Shown: positions 1 through 9,292, counted from the stretch's first letter. The stretch is 64,000 nucleotides of DNA from Clostridiales bacterium (GCA_023667345.1 JAMPAF010000001.1:1-64000); one strand, 5' to 3'. Translations and numbers: made by a program. Notes: a model not told the origin generated them from the sequence alone.

Positions 1-92
1 GCCGTTTCCCTTACGGCGTGTGCGAAGAGTACCTCGTAGAGGGGATAGAGGTTGACTTAATTCTTAATTCTGAATTCCTGATTCCGAATTAA
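1..92. repeat. Edge of dispersed intergenic repeat plus GAATT-type micro-repeat
   Basis: Bases 1-55 end in GTACCTCGTAGAGGGGATAG, the terminal module of the CCTC/GGGG palindromic repeat family also seen at 10585-10636, 47180-47330 and 59010-59131. Bases 56-92 are overlapping AATTCTTAATTCTGAATT units. The second type flanks many genes in this window. No gene is visible here. Confidence 0.6.
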
Positions 93-1006
93 CCGCCGTA
101 CTCTATCATTTTGTTAATGCACTTGACCGCCGAGGCAATCAAATCGGCGTCCATAACAATCTCTTCGCCGCCCTCGCCGCGCAGACAGTTGTATATATCG
201 TAAAGCGTCGTCACCTTCATATTGTGGCACACCAAATCTATGGAGAGCGGATAGAACTTCTTGTCGGGGCAAGCGTGTTGCAGGTGTTCGACAATGGAAT
301 TTTCCGTGCCTATTATAAACTCTTTCGCGTCAGACTTCTTCGCATAATCCATAATGCCCGACGTGGAACCGACGTAGTGCGCGTGCTTTACCACCTCTTT
401 CTTGCACTCGGGGTGCGCCAAAAACAGCGCGTTCGGGTGAGCGGCAATCGCGGCGAGCGCGTCCTCTTCGTCGAACTTGGCGTGCGTGGGGCACCCGCCC
501 GAGAGAAGCTTAAAATTCTTTTCGGGCACCTGTCCCTTGACAAAAGTGCCTAAATTTATGTCTGGTATGAACAGAATATCCTTTTCGGGGATAGCCTTGC
601 AGATTTTTACCGCGGACGACGACGTTACGCACACGTCGGCAACCGTTTTAAGCTGTGCGGTGGTGTTGATATACGCGACGACCGCGTAGTTCGGGTAGCT
701 CTTTTTGACCTGCGCGATTAAATCTTTATCGAACTGCTCCGCCATAGGGCAGCCCGCCGCGGGGTTTGCAAGGTAGACGCGCTTTTCGGGCGAGAGCATT
801 TTAGCCGTTTCCGCCATAAAGCGCACGCCGCACATAATAACGTTTTTGTTCGGCGCGGTCTTGGCTTTTACCGAGAGCGCGTAGCTGTCGCCCACGAAAT
901 CGGCAACCTCGCATATCGCCTCGCTCATATAACTGTGCGCCAAAATGCACGTATCCGTATCGCGTTTTAATTTAAAAATTTCGTCCTGTAATTCTCGTAC
1001 CGTCAT
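89..1006 (-). CDS. nadA: Quinolinate synthase NadA
   Basis: Condenses iminoaspartate with dihydroxyacetone phosphate to quinolinate, the [4Fe-4S] step of de novo NAD synthesis in the cytoplasm. The 305-aa length is typical of the family. The three expected cluster cysteines are C86 (in AGCPMA), C172 (in GGCPTH) and C260 (in VCHNMK), spaced 86 and 88 residues apart. The early AHSY motif (about 23-26) and the GSTSGI stretch (about 213-218) bind substrate in the family. The gene stands alone: no nadB or nadC is in the window, so the partner enzymes must lie elsewhere. A TTGACC-N17-TATAAT promoter lies about 70 bases upstream, with micro-repeats in the leader. Recognition is by motif and is confident. 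Confidence 0.95.
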   Translation of the reverse strand: MTVRELQDEIFKLKRDTDTCILAHSYMSEAICEVADFVGDSYALSVKAKTAPNKNVIMCGVRFMAETAKMLSPEKRVYLANPAAGCPMAEQFDKDLIAQVKKSYPNYAVVAYINTTAQLKTVADVCVTSSSAVKICKAIPEKDILFIPDINLGTFVKGQVPEKNFKLLSGGCPTHAKFDEEDALAAIAAHPNALFLAHPECKKEVVKHAHYVGSTSGIMDYAKKSDAKEFIIGTENSIVEHLQHACPDKKFYPLSIDLVCHNMKVTTLYDIYNCLRGEGGEEIVMDADLIASAVKCINKMIEYGG

Positions 1007-1073
1007 AACTATTTTAATTCGGAATTATGAATTCGTAATTCGTAATTGAATTTATGCGCTTCCGATTATTGAA

Positions 1074-1102
1074 ATTATACCACGCCAAACAAAAAAGGTC
1101 AA
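1074..1102 (-). promoter_or_regulatory. Sigma-A promoter of nadA
   Basis: On the minus strand, -35 TTGACC (1097-1102), a 17-base spacer and -10 TATAAT (1074-1079). Predicted start is near 1067, giving a leader of about 60 bases made largely of GAATT micro-repeats. Confidence 0.75.
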
Positions 1103-1118
1103 TGATTTTATTTAACGC

Positions 1119-1167
1119 AAAAGTTAAGCCCCCGCGCACGGCAACCGTGCGCGGGGCTTAACTTTTA
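1119..1167 (-). terminator. Intrinsic terminator after glgB
   Basis: Long perfect hairpin (AGTTAAGCCCC...GGGGCTTAACT, loop around GGCAACC) with A-runs and T-runs on both sides. It lies 28 bases beyond the glgB stop and before the nadA promoter, so it insulates the two genes. It could work in both directions. Confidence 0.85.
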
Positions 1168-1194
1168 CCTTAATTCTGCATTCTTAATTCTGAA

Positions 1195-3255
1195 TTATTT
1201 CTTCGTTGCGGGCTTTTTTGCGGGGGATTTTTTCGCCGCGGGCTTAGCGGGATTTTCAGCCGTCTTTTCGGGCATATCCACCTGCGGTACGTGCGATAAA
1301 TCGCTCTTCGCTTCCTTGTGCGCCTTTACAACGCGCGTCTTTTCCGCCTTTTCCTTCTTTAATTCCTCTTCCGTGCTCTCGTGGAAAGGAATTTCGAAGA
1401 TAATCGCCTCGTACGGCTTTAACGTGAAGTTCAGCTTATAGGGTCTGCCGTTGCACAGCTCCTTTTCCGCCTTAACGCTCATCTCCTCCCCGTCGTAACA
1501 GGTCGAGAACACGCGCTTGTATTTGCCCGAAACGGGCGCGCCGACACCGTAATTTTCGTACGTCATAGGCGTCATATTGCACACGAAAATGAGACCGTCG
1601 TTATAGTTCCAAGGGTTGCGGCGGATAAACGCGAAGATGGAACGCTGCACGTCGCCGCTTTCAATCCACTCAAACGACTGACTGTTGGTGTCGTTGTGCA
1701 GAACGGCTCTTTCCTTATAGAGGTGCAGCAGCGCGCGGTAGCACTCCATGACGCTGCGGTGGTCGGGCTCGTCGCAGAGGTGCCAGTCGAGGCTGACCTT
1801 GTAGTACCACTCGTTTATCTGCGCGAAGTCCTGACCCATGAATAAAAGTTTTTTGCCGGGGTGCCCCATCATCATTGTGTAGAAGCACTTTAAGCCGTTG
1901 AGCTTGTCCGAGTGATAGCCGGGCATTTTGGTGTACATACTGCCCTTGCCGTACACGACCTCGTCGTGCGAGAGTACGAGCTGATAGTGCTCGTTGAAGA
2001 TATACTCGAAGGTGTGCGTCATTAAAAAGTGGTGATATTTGCGGTAAACGGGGTCTTTCTTTATATATGAAAGGGTGTCGTTCATCCAGCCCATATTCCA
2101 CTTTAAGCCGAAGCCCAGACCGCCGTCCTTTGCGGGCGCGGTTATGCCGCTTATAATCGAACTGTCCTCGGCGATTATGAACGCGTCGGTGCGGGCGCGG
2201 AGCACGCTGTTTAAGTGGCGGAAGAACTCGAAGCTCTCCAAATTCCAGTCGCCCCCGTCCTTGTTGGGGCGCCACTCCGTTCTGCCGAACGACGAGTACA
2301 GCATTGCCGCAACCGCGTCGGCGCGGAGCGCGTCGATATGGTACTTATTCACCCAGAAGAACGCCGAGGCTATAAGGAAATTGGAAACCTCGGGTCTGCC
2401 CAAATCGAAGGCTTTCGTGCCCCACTCGGGGTATTCGGCACGCAAAGGGTCGGTATACTCATAGAGCGGCGTACCGTCGAAGTTGGCAAGCCCGAACTCG
2501 TCCTTGGGGAAGTGCGCGGGCACCCAGTCCAAAATTACGCCTATGCCGTGTTGGTGCATATAGTCGACAAAATACATGAAGTCCTGCGGCGAGCCGTAGC
2601 GCGCGGTGGGGCAGAAATAGCCCGTTACCTGATAGCCCCAGCTCGGGTCGAAGGGGTATTCGCAGATGCCCATAACCTCGACGTGCGTGTAGCCCATAAA
2701 CTGCACGTATTCGCAAAGCTCGTGCGCGAGACGGCGGTAATCTAAAAACTGGTCCTCGTCCCACCACATTTCGGTGTTCTTCTTCCAACTGCCGAGGTGC
2801 ACCTCGTACACCGCCATTGGCTTTTCGAGGTAGTTTTCGCCCTTCTTGGCTTTAAGATAGTCGCCGTCGCCCCATTGATAGTCGTTCAAATTGGTGACGA
2901 CGGACGCGTTTGCGGGGCGCTTTTCGCTGCCGAATTCATAGGGGTCAATCTTGTAGACCTCGCTGCCGTCGGCGCGGACAATTAAATATTTGTACTTGAC
3001 GCCCTCGCACATACCGGGGACGAAAAGTTCCCAAATGCTGTCGTCGACCTTTTCCAAAACGTCGCGCCACGGGGTCCAGCCGTTGCCGTCCGACACCACG
3101 CAAATGCCCTTTGCATTGGGCGCCCACACCACGAAATGCGTGCCCCAAACGCCGTCTATACAGCGGATATGGGCGCCCATCTTTTCGTACAGCTCGTAGT
3201 GCGTGCCGTGGTGAAAAAGGTACCTGTCCAACTCCCCGAAAAATCTGTTTTCCAT
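1195..3255 (-). CDS. glgB: 1,4-alpha-glucan branching enzyme GlgB
   Basis: Introduces alpha-1,6 branches into glycogen-type glucan in the cytoplasm. The domain order is an N-terminal CBM48-type domain (about 25-115), GH13 barrel (about 150-540), C-terminal beta domain (about 545-640) and a tail. The nucleophile Asp313 lies in ALRADAV, the acid/base Glu363 in IIAEDSS (family consensus AEEST), and the third region is SHDEVV. The last roughly 45 residues are a lysine/alanine/proline-rich tail with KKSPAKKPATKK, unusual for GlgB and resembling the L21 tail at 13637-14080. The start has a GGGGGT Shine-Dalgarno site. It follows the GH13 gene at 3366-5405 by 110 bases of micro-repeat, so the two may be co-transcribed. 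No glgC, glgA or glgP is in the window. Confidence 0.93.
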   Translation of the reverse strand: MENRFFGELDRYLFHHGTHYELYEKMGAHIRCIDGVWGTHFVVWAPNAKGICVVSDGNGWTPWRDVLEKVDDSIWELFVPGMCEGVKYKYLIVRADGSEVYKIDPYEFGSEKRPANASVVTNLNDYQWGDGDYLKAKKGENYLEKPMAVYEVHLGSWKKNTEMWWDEDQFLDYRRLAHELCEYVQFMGYTHVEVMGICEYPFDPSWGYQVTGYFCPTARYGSPQDFMYFVDYMHQHGIGVILDWVPAHFPKDEFGLANFDGTPLYEYTDPLRAEYPEWGTKAFDLGRPEVSNFLIASAFFWVNKYHIDALRADAVAAMLYSSFGRTEWRPNKDGGDWNLESFEFFRHLNSVLRARTDAFIIAEDSSIISGITAPAKDGGLGFGLKWNMGWMNDTLSYIKKDPVYRKYHHFLMTHTFEYIFNEHYQLVLSHDEVVYGKGSMYTKMPGYHSDKLNGLKCFYTMMMGHPGKKLLFMGQDFAQINEWYYKVSLDWHLCDEPDHRSVMECYRALLHLYKERAVLHNDTNSQSFEWIESGDVQRSIFAFIRRNPWNYNDGLIFVCNMTPMTYENYGVGAPVSGKYKRVFSTCYDGEEMSVKAEKELCNGRPYKLNFTLKPYEAIIFEIPFHESTEEELKKEKAEKTRVVKAHKEAKSDLSHVPQVDMPEKTAENPAKPAAKKSPAKKPATKK

Positions 3256-3276
3256 AAATTAACCCCCATATATCAT

Positions 3277-3378
3277 TTAATTAAGAATTCAGAATTTAGA
3301 ATTAAGAATGAAAATAATGAAAAATTTATTAAATAATTTCACCTTCATTCTACATTCTGCATTCTTCATTCTGCATTA
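3277..3378. repeat. GAATT-type micro-repeat cluster between two GH13 genes
   Basis: Two clusters of AATTCAGAATTTAGAATTAAGAAT-like units (3277-3310 and 3340-3378) fill the 110-base gap. They are the same class found at 1014-1048, 6781-6815, 10321-10376, 12941-12982, 39915-39957, 46229-46258, 47343-47381, 48231-48322, 58954-58997, 59152-59204, 61752-61793 and 61957-62025. Confidence 0.7.
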
Positions 3379-5405
3379 AACTCTTTAATATAAACGCACC
3401 CGACCTTGGGCGGCAACGATATAAACGTTCTGCCGAACTTTACCTCGGCATACTCCGGCAGTTCGCCGTAAGCCGCGTTCACCGTATATTCGAGCTTCAA
3501 CCTGTCCGTACGGCTGTCGATAACCGTCCACACGGGCACGGTGAGCGATACCACCTTATCGCTGCAATTTATCGCCACCACGGCGCAGTCCTCTTTGTCG
3601 AAGCGCGCGTAAACTATATAGCCGTTGCCCGCGTCGAGCGGCATTAGCGACCCTAATTTTAAACAGTGTATCTGCTTTCTCAGCGCAATCGCGCTTTTGT
3701 GCATATCGTAAACTTCCCAGTCCTCTCTGCCCCACGGATACGTGCGCCTGCTGTCGGGGTCCGTCCAGCCGACCTGCCCCGCCTCGTCGCCGTAGTACAG
3801 TGCGGGACTGCCTACCCAGGTCATCTGTATAAGCACGCCCAAAAACAGCACGCGCTTGTCTACACCCTCGCCCGCCGCGTCGCCGCCGAGCGATTTAAGC
3901 GTGCCCACCTTGCGGTTTGTGCGCGTTAAAAAGCGGGAATGGTCGTGGTTGGAAAGCTGATTTATCGCACTGTCCAGAGCGGGACGCGGGAAACGCGCAC
4001 TGTTTTTGAACATTGCGTCGAAGAACGCCTTGCCGTCGTACAGCTTGTTGTAATCTATCGACGCCGAGTGCTTTTCCATGCCCGTCAGAAACCAGGTCAC
4101 CGGCTCCATAAACGCGTCGTAGTTCATAACCGAGTCCCACTCGCCGCCCGAAAGCCACTTTTCGGGCGAGCCGTAGTGCTCGGCAAAGACGAACGCTTCG
4201 GGATTGGCTTTGCGCACGCGGTCGTGAAAATTCTTCCAGAACTTGTGATTAAACCTTTCCGAATGTCCCAAATCGGCGGCAACGTCCAGCCGCCAGCCGT
4301 CGGCATTAAAGGGCGCGGAAACCCATTTTTCGCCCACCTTTAAAATATTTTCGCACAGCTCCGCGCTCTTTTCGTAGTTGAGCTTGGGGAGGGTCTTATA
4401 CCCCCACCAGCCCTCGTACTCGCTGTCCGCCTTGCGCGGCTTTGAAAACTTGAAATAACTGCGGTACGGGCTGTCCACAGACTGAAACGCGCCCTTTTCG
4501 TACCCCTCTTTATCGAGGTAAATGCCCTCTCTGTCCAGCCATTTATGGAACGACCCGCAGTGGTTGAACACGCCGTCAACGACCACTTTAATGCCCATTT
4601 CGTGCATTTTTTCGACCAAATACGCAAAATATTCGTTGGACTTTTCGAGGTTGGTCTTGTCCGTCACCCTGCGTATATACTTTGGCGCGTAGCCGTTGTG
4701 CTTTTCCCAGCCCTGCATATAGTGGTCGAAATCGTTTTCGATAACCGCGAGGTGCGGGTCGATATAGTCGTAGTCCTGCGTGTCGTACTTGTGGTTGGAC
4801 GGCGACACGAACAGCGGGTTGAAATACACCGCCTCCACGCCTAAATTTTTAAGGTATTGTAATTTTTGCTCGACGCCTTGCAAGTCGCCGCCGTAAAAAT
4901 TGTTCACGTCCAAAAGGTCGGGCACGGCGTACCAGTCACGGACGCGGCGGGAATGTCCGCCCGTGTAATAGTATTCGTTGTCCTCGACGTCGTTTTCGGG
5001 GTTGCCGTTGCAGAAGCGGTCGGCATAAATCTGATAGAACACCCGCCCTTTCGCCCAGTCGGGCACCTTTTGGTTGGGCACGAACGAAAAATTGTACTCG
5101 TCCTGATTGTTGTTGACCGCGCCCAAGCGGTTGTAATAGAGTTCGTCGTCCTCGTCGACAAGCTTAAAGCAGTAGCTTACGGGCTTTTCGCCGCAGGTGA
5201 AAGTTATGGTGTAAAAGTCGAAATTTTCGCTGCTCTTTTTAAGTTTTTTCATTACGCGCAGTTTGCCGTTTATGACCGCGTAAACCTTGAAAACGTCGTT
5301 TATGAGGGTGCGGAAAGTGAGCGTAACCTTATCGCCCGTCTTAGGTTCGTAAGGCGTTTTAAAATCTTCCGTTTCGTCCGTAAATAAAGCCTGTCTGTTA
5401 ATCAT
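3366..5405 (-). CDS. GH13 alpha-glycosidase, neopullulanase/cyclomaltodextrinase-like
   Basis: Hydrolyses alpha-1,4 (and possibly alpha-1,6) linkages in maltodextrins, pullulan or cyclodextrins. There is no signal peptide, so it acts in the cytoplasm on imported or stored glucan. It is 679 aa with an N-terminal beta domain (about 20-115, CBM34-like), then a GH13 barrel starting at VFYQIYADRF (about 122). Catalytic residues are Asp374 in DGWRLDVAADLG, Glu409 in FVFAEHYG and the NHD motif in QLSNHDHSRFL. GGDLQG (about 172-177) is typical of the neopullulanase subfamily. No strong Shine-Dalgarno site is seen before the ATG. With glgB downstream it forms an alpha-glucan pair. Exact specificity cannot be read from sequence. 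Confidence 0.88.
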   Translation of the reverse strand: MINRQALFTDETEDFKTPYEPKTGDKVTLTFRTLINDVFKVYAVINGKLRVMKKLKKSSENFDFYTITFTCGEKPVSYCFKLVDEDDELYYNRLGAVNNNQDEYNFSFVPNQKVPDWAKGRVFYQIYADRFCNGNPENDVEDNEYYYTGGHSRRVRDWYAVPDLLDVNNFYGGDLQGVEQKLQYLKNLGVEAVYFNPLFVSPSNHKYDTQDYDYIDPHLAVIENDFDHYMQGWEKHNGYAPKYIRRVTDKTNLEKSNEYFAYLVEKMHEMGIKVVVDGVFNHCGSFHKWLDREGIYLDKEGYEKGAFQSVDSPYRSYFKFSKPRKADSEYEGWWGYKTLPKLNYEKSAELCENILKVGEKWVSAPFNADGWRLDVAADLGHSERFNHKFWKNFHDRVRKANPEAFVFAEHYGSPEKWLSGGEWDSVMNYDAFMEPVTWFLTGMEKHSASIDYNKLYDGKAFFDAMFKNSARFPRPALDSAINQLSNHDHSRFLTRTNRKVGTLKSLGGDAAGEGVDKRVLFLGVLIQMTWVGSPALYYGDEAGQVGWTDPDSRRTYPWGREDWEVYDMHKSAIALRKQIHCLKLGSLMPLDAGNGYIVYARFDKEDCAVVAINCSDKVVSLTVPVWTVIDSRTDRLKLEYTVNAAYGELPEYAEVKFGRTFISLPPKVGCVYIKEFNAE

Positions 5406-5466
5406 AATTCAATCAAATTTTGTTTTTAAATCATTTGGAATTGCGGTGAATCGTCATCCTGAGCGC

Positions 5467-5592
5467 AACCCCCACCACCGCTACGCGGAGCCTCCCCCTT
5501 AAAAAGGGGTATGCCTTGGGTTGCGCGAAAACAAAGGCTCACCCTTCTTTAAAGAGGGGGGAGCTGTCACGTAAGTGACTGAGGGGGGTGTA
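5467..5592. repeat. Dispersed palindromic repeat (CCCCCTCA family), copy 1
   Basis: An approximately 125-base element made of two facing CCTCCCCCTT / AGGGGGGAG modules, starting with ACCACCGCTACGCGGAGC and ending GTGACTGAGGGGGG. A near-identical copy is at 46104-46228, and shorter relatives are at 6975-7125. It can form a cruciform or RNA hairpin and carries no ORF. Confidence 0.75.
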
Positions 5593-5674
5593 ATTAAACC
5601 CAACCGCATTTCTCACCCACAACAAATTCTACCACCAAAACGCGGCAAAGTCAATATGCAATTTCGGCAACCCG

Positions 5675-5703
5675 TTGACTTTAAAAAAATAATATGTTAA
5701 TAT
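5675..5703 (+). promoter_or_regulatory. Sigma-A promoter of the YitT gene
   Basis: -35 TTGACT (5675-5680), 17-base spacer, -10 TAATAT (5698-5703). Transcription should start near 5710. That excludes the more upstream in-frame ATG at 5694 and supports the ATG at 5745. Confidence 0.75.
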
Positions 5704-5744
5704 TCTCTACGGAAATTATCGGAATAAGGAAACGGTTTTTTACT

Positions 5745-6779
5745 ATGTCGGATAACGAAATTTTGACTGACGAAAAACAAGACAACACCATATCGGAACA
5801 GCCCGAAACCAAACCCGAAGCGCAGGGCGCAGCAATGATTGAACAGCCGCAGGCGCAGACGGAACAGCCCGCCCCAGCAAAGACGAAAGGATTTAAAAAG
5901 CCCACCAAAAAGCAGGTTCTGCACGAAATCGTAACCTGGCTTTTAATGACCTTGGGCACAATCCTCGTCGCGGCGGGCGTGTACTTTTTCAAAGCCCCCA
6001 ACCACTTCGCGACGGGCGGCGTTTCCGGTCTTTCGATAGTGCTTGCAAAGTACGTGCCCTTAAACCAGTCGTCGCTGGTCATGATTATAAACGTGCTTCT
6101 ATTGATTCTCGGCTTTATCTTCCTCGGCAAGGGCTGCACGCTGCGCACTCTGTATTGCTCGCTCATGTACTCGGCGGAAAACCTGCTTCTCGAAACCTTT
6201 CTGCCTATCGAAAAGATTACGGGCGGCGCACCCACCCTCACGGGTCAACCCTTAATGGAGCTTGTGTATGCAATGCTTTTAACGGGCATAGGCAGCGCGA
6301 TTATGTTCAACTGCAAGGCGTCGTCGGGCGGCACGGACATAGTCGCACTCATACTCAGAAAGTTCACCCACCTCAACACAGGCAAAGCGCTGCTCATAAC
6401 CGACGCGGCGATAGCCTTCTCCACCTTCTTCATTTTCGGCGCCGAGGCGGGGCTGTTCTCTATGCTCGGTCTCTTTTCGAAGGCGTTCATTGTCGACGGC
6501 GTAATCGAAAACATAGGCAAGACCAAATATATCACGATAATAACGACAATGCCCGACGAAATAGGCAAATATATAACCGAGGTTATGAAGCGCGACTACA
6601 CGAGCTATAAAGCGACGGGCGGATATACGGGCGCGGAAAAGACGGTGCTCATAACCGTGTGCAAGCGCAGTGAGGCGTTAAAGCTGAAAATCATGGCAAA
6701 GCGCTTAGACCCGATATCATTCATAATAATAACGGACGCGAACGAAATTTTAGGCAAAGGCTTCCGCGAAACGCTGTAA
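5745..6779 (+). CDS. YitT family membrane protein (DUF161/DUF2179)
   Basis: Polytopic integral membrane protein of the YitT family, whose transport substrate is not established. An unusual N-terminal extension of about 60 residues, rich in Glu, Gln, Pro and Ala, precedes a lysine patch. About five to six membrane segments follow (around 65-260 of the chosen protein). A soluble DUF2179-type C-terminal domain (about 265-344) contains YITIITTMPDEIGKYI, GGYTGAEKTVL and FIIITDANEILGKGF. The start at 5745 is chosen because the 5694 ATG lies within the promoter. An AAGGA site sits 14 bases upstream, slightly far. It is monocistronic and followed by repeats. A paralogue without the long N-terminal tail is at 62111-63058. 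Confidence 0.85.
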   Translation: MSDNEILTDEKQDNTISEQPETKPEAQGAAMIEQPQAQTEQPAPAKTKGFKKPTKKQVLHEIVTWLLMTLGTILVAAGVYFFKAPNHFATGGVSGLSIVLAKYVPLNQSSLVMIINVLLLILGFIFLGKGCTLRTLYCSLMYSAENLLLETFLPIEKITGGAPTLTGQPLMELVYAMLLTGIGSAIMFNCKASSGGTDIVALILRKFTHLNTGKALLITDAAIAFSTFFIFGAEAGLFSMLGLFSKAFIVDGVIENIGKTKYITIITTMPDEIGKYITEVMKRDYTSYKATGGYTGAEKTVLITVCKRSEALKLKIMAKRLDPISFIIITDANEILGKGFRETL

Positions 6780-6780
6780 T

Positions 6781-7125
6781 TTAATGCGGAATTAGGAATG
6801 CGGAATGCGGAATTAAACCCCTCTCTTGCCTTCCACCTTAATAAAGGGGGAAGGTGGCTTGCGTAGCAAGACGGATGAGGGATGTGCAAATTCGCCCGCA
6901 ATTAAGCCTTCCCCCTGCGTGGGGAAGGTGGCACTGCCATAAGGCAGTGACGGATGAGGGGTGTTATTATAAGAATTCCCCTCACCACCGCTACGCGGAG
7001 CCTCCCCACCGAGGGGAAGCCTATATTAAGGTCAAAATTTTCCTTATCCCCCCTCACCCGCTACGCGGGAGCTCCCCCCTCACCCGCTACGCGGGAGCTC
7101 CCCCCTCGCTTACGAGGGGGGAGCC
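6781..7125. repeat. Intergenic repeat block: micro-repeat plus two palindromic elements
   Basis: This 409-base gap holds GAATT micro-repeats (6781-6815), a CCTTCCCC/GGGGAAGG element with CGGATGAGGG tails (6817-6963), and a second CCTCACC..ACGCGG/CCCCCCTC element (6979-7125). In the second element the unit CCCCTCACCCGCTACGCGGG is tandemly duplicated at about 7050-7100. No gene or promoter is evident. Confidence 0.7.
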
Positions 7126-7188
7126 TTGTATTTCTTGGGTTATTTGTCTTGCTTTGTTTAAAAACTTTGCAATGCTTATTTGGTTTTA

Positions 7189-8925
7189 TTAAGCGGACTT
7201 TTCCTGAACACTGAACATTAAGTTAGTATAAGTTCCCGGCATAGGCGATTTTGCAGTAAGCGTCAACCCCTCTTCGTAAGTGAATTCGGTTACGGCTTGG
7301 CTGTTCGCATCGACTACCATAATATAATCTTTGTTAGCACCCATTACTGTAATCGTATAAGTTTTACCGACTTCGTAACCGCTGAATGTAATCGTTGTGC
7401 CCGTAGATACGACAGTAGCGCCAAACGCACCGCCGTCGTTTTTGTTGCACACGATAGTAGCATTTTCGTCGCCGCCTTCTTCACCGCCTTCGGGCGCTTC
7501 GATTACCTTGAAAGTTGCATTCCAATTACTACTGTCTAACAATACGTAATAGGTAGCGGCGGAATCTATTTCAACTGCCTTACCGTCAAAAGTTAAAACA
7601 AGTTCTAAACTATCGTTGACGGGGTCGGTACTGCTTATCATTACGCTCGCCCACATATCGCTTAAATCAACCGCACTGCCGTCTACGACCACCTGATATT
7701 TGCCAGCCTGTAATTCAATAGCAAATACATAGTTTCCGTCGTCATCACGAGCAATAGTATCATCCGCAGAGTCTATCGTTACTTCCTGGTCAAGAGTGAT
7801 AGTCTGACCGGGGAAAGAGTTGTCTGTCTCGCCGTTGTCGGTGATAGTGATAGTTGCTGTAACGCTTGTTACGGGTTCTACCGAGGGTTCTTCGCCTTCG
7901 GAAGGCTCTTGACCTTCGGTTTCACCGTCTCTTCCGCCGGAAGGGTCGTCCTCCGAAACGGTTCCAAGCAACTGTAACTGCAACTGATATTCTTCGGTTT
8001 CGTGACCGGTTAAGATATGGTCAAAGTTAAAAGTTAATCCCCATTTGATTCCTTGGCAGAACAACAAATTATCACTGTCACTCGTAAGGGTGTACGAGTG
8101 ACCGCTCTGCAAACCGGAGAATTTTAACACCCTGCCATGGGTATCAACGTAAACGTTTTCCAAAGTGCCGCTCGTCTGACCGTTTTCGATTTCTATTGTT
8201 ACGGGAGCAAAATAGCCGCAGACAGAACATTCGCCGTGTTCGCCGTTATTGTCGTGAGTCACGGGTGTTGATTCGTGAGTGTCATGATTACAAATATGGA
8301 AATGTCCTTCCTCGTTGCTGTGCCACTCCTCTCTCCAAGTATGCTCGGTTCCCTCGGACTCGGTTAAAATTTGGAACGTTATATCTTCGTCGTCGGGGTC
8401 TTCGGTAACCAAAGTGTAGTTTACTCTGCCGTTCGTCGAGCACGTTAATTCAGTGAGCGTTTCCACTGCGTAGTCCTGACTGGTGAGTACGGGCAGAGTG
8501 TATTCCAAAACCGCGTCTTCGCAAGTGCCTGCGGTGCCCTCGCACTCTCTCGTAGCCTTGCCTTCTCTCGTGTCGGTAGGCAGGTCGTCTTCGTCAATCA
8601 CCCAATCGGTGTATGCGTGGGTGTGCTTATCGCGGGTTTCGACTGCGTGGCACTTAGTGCACTCGCGTTTTTCCTTGGTTGCGTCGTTCGAATCGACTAC
8701 CCAAGTGCCCTCGTGCTTCTCGGTGCCGCTGACGTCGGTGTGACCTTCCGCCGTACAAGCGTGCCAGTGACCTGCCGAAACGTTTTCGGAGTCGTAGGAC
8801 CAGTCGCTTGAAAAGCTATGACCGCTGCTGCCGCTTCCGCTGTCGCAGGCGGCAAGTCCGCATACGCCCGCCGCCGCAACCGATATGGCAAGCGCGGCAA
8901 GCAAAGCCTTTTTTGTCTTTTTCAT
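7189..8925 (-). CDS. Secreted lipoprotein with Cys/His repeats and Ig-like domains
   Basis: 578-aa surface lipoprotein of unknown function. It has a signal peptide with lipobox G-L-A-A-C (Cys27), then a Gly/Ser linker. Residues about 45-240 contain at least two repeats of the type HWH.C..EGH...EKH..W....C..C, including CTKCHAVETRDKHTHAYTDW and CSVCGYFAP. Related His/Cys-paired repeats occur in clostridial surface proteins, and their arrangement suggests metal or disulfide cross-linking. A Ser/Glu/Gly-rich linker (about 335-360) follows. Several beta-rich stretches of about 90 residues come next (VTATITITDNGE..., ITFSGYEVGKTYTITV...), resembling cell-surface Ig-like or carbohydrate-binding folds. 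Its Shine-Dalgarno site is TGGAGG. It is similar in the N-terminal repeat to the lipoprotein at 22621-23910. A binding role for polysaccharide is inference only. Confidence 0.75.
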   Translation of the reverse strand: MKKTKKALLAALAISVAAAGVCGLAACDSGSGSSGHSFSSDWSYDSENVSAGHWHACTAEGHTDVSGTEKHEGTWVVDSNDATKEKRECTKCHAVETRDKHTHAYTDWVIDEDDLPTDTREGKATRECEGTAGTCEDAVLEYTLPVLTSQDYAVETLTELTCSTNGRVNYTLVTEDPDDEDITFQILTESEGTEHTWREEWHSNEEGHFHICNHDTHESTPVTHDNNGEHGECSVCGYFAPVTIEIENGQTSGTLENVYVDTHGRVLKFSGLQSGHSYTLTSDSDNLLFCQGIKWGLTFNFDHILTGHETEEYQLQLQLLGTVSEDDPSGGRDGETEGQEPSEGEEPSVEPVTSVTATITITDNGETDNSFPGQTITLDQEVTIDSADDTIARDDDGNYVFAIELQAGKYQVVVDGSAVDLSDMWASVMISSTDPVNDSLELVLTFDGKAVEIDSAATYYVLLDSSNWNATFKVIEAPEGGEEGGDENATIVCNKNDGGAFGATVVSTGTTITFSGYEVGKTYTITVMGANKDYIMVVDANSQAVTEFTYEEGLTLTAKSPMPGTYTNLMFSVQEKSA

Positions 8926-9116
8926 AAATATACCTCCAGATACGCGGCGTTCATTCTCGCCGCCGTAAAAATTTTATACATTGTTTTTTTTGGGGGGGGT
9001 GTTGGGGTGCCCCGCCGCCGTCATTGCGTCCACCCATATGCAGTGTCGTCATTATGAGGAGTAAACGGTACGGCGGTCTATGTTGAAACGCTAAGGCAAT
9101 TACCGTTTACGACGTG

Positions 9117-9292
9117 CCCGCCCCGCGTAGCGGGTCGCACGTAGTATAATCTTTTTGCGCGCTCTTTCCTCGCGCAAAACAATCTTTGCCGCATTACAAC
9201 GCAATTTAAGGCGAACCCGTAATTCTGGATTGCCGCGGCGGCAAGCCGCCTCGCAATGACGGTAACCGAACGCCACGCCTTGTCGCCACACC
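9117..9292. repeat. Dispersed CATTGCGAGG/GCAATCC repeat, copy 1
   Basis: Intergenic element with GCGCGCTCTTTCCTCGCGC, ATTCTGGATTGC and CCTCGCAATGACGG. Relatives are at 17366-17526, 24208-24372, 47215-47264, 50725-51015 and 57956-58152. The 660-base gap 8926-9585 holds this element, an AT-rich stretch (9390-9500) without recognisable signals, and the terminator at 9511. Confidence 0.7.

Noticed and set aside
1715..2745. Overlapping frames inside glgB on both strands
   Set aside because: Shadow frames of a confident GH13 gene; Arg-rich composition without domain content.
5694..5744. Upstream ATG (5694) as start of the YitT gene
   Set aside because: It overlaps the promoter -10 region and would precede the predicted transcript start; the ATG at 5745 is supported.
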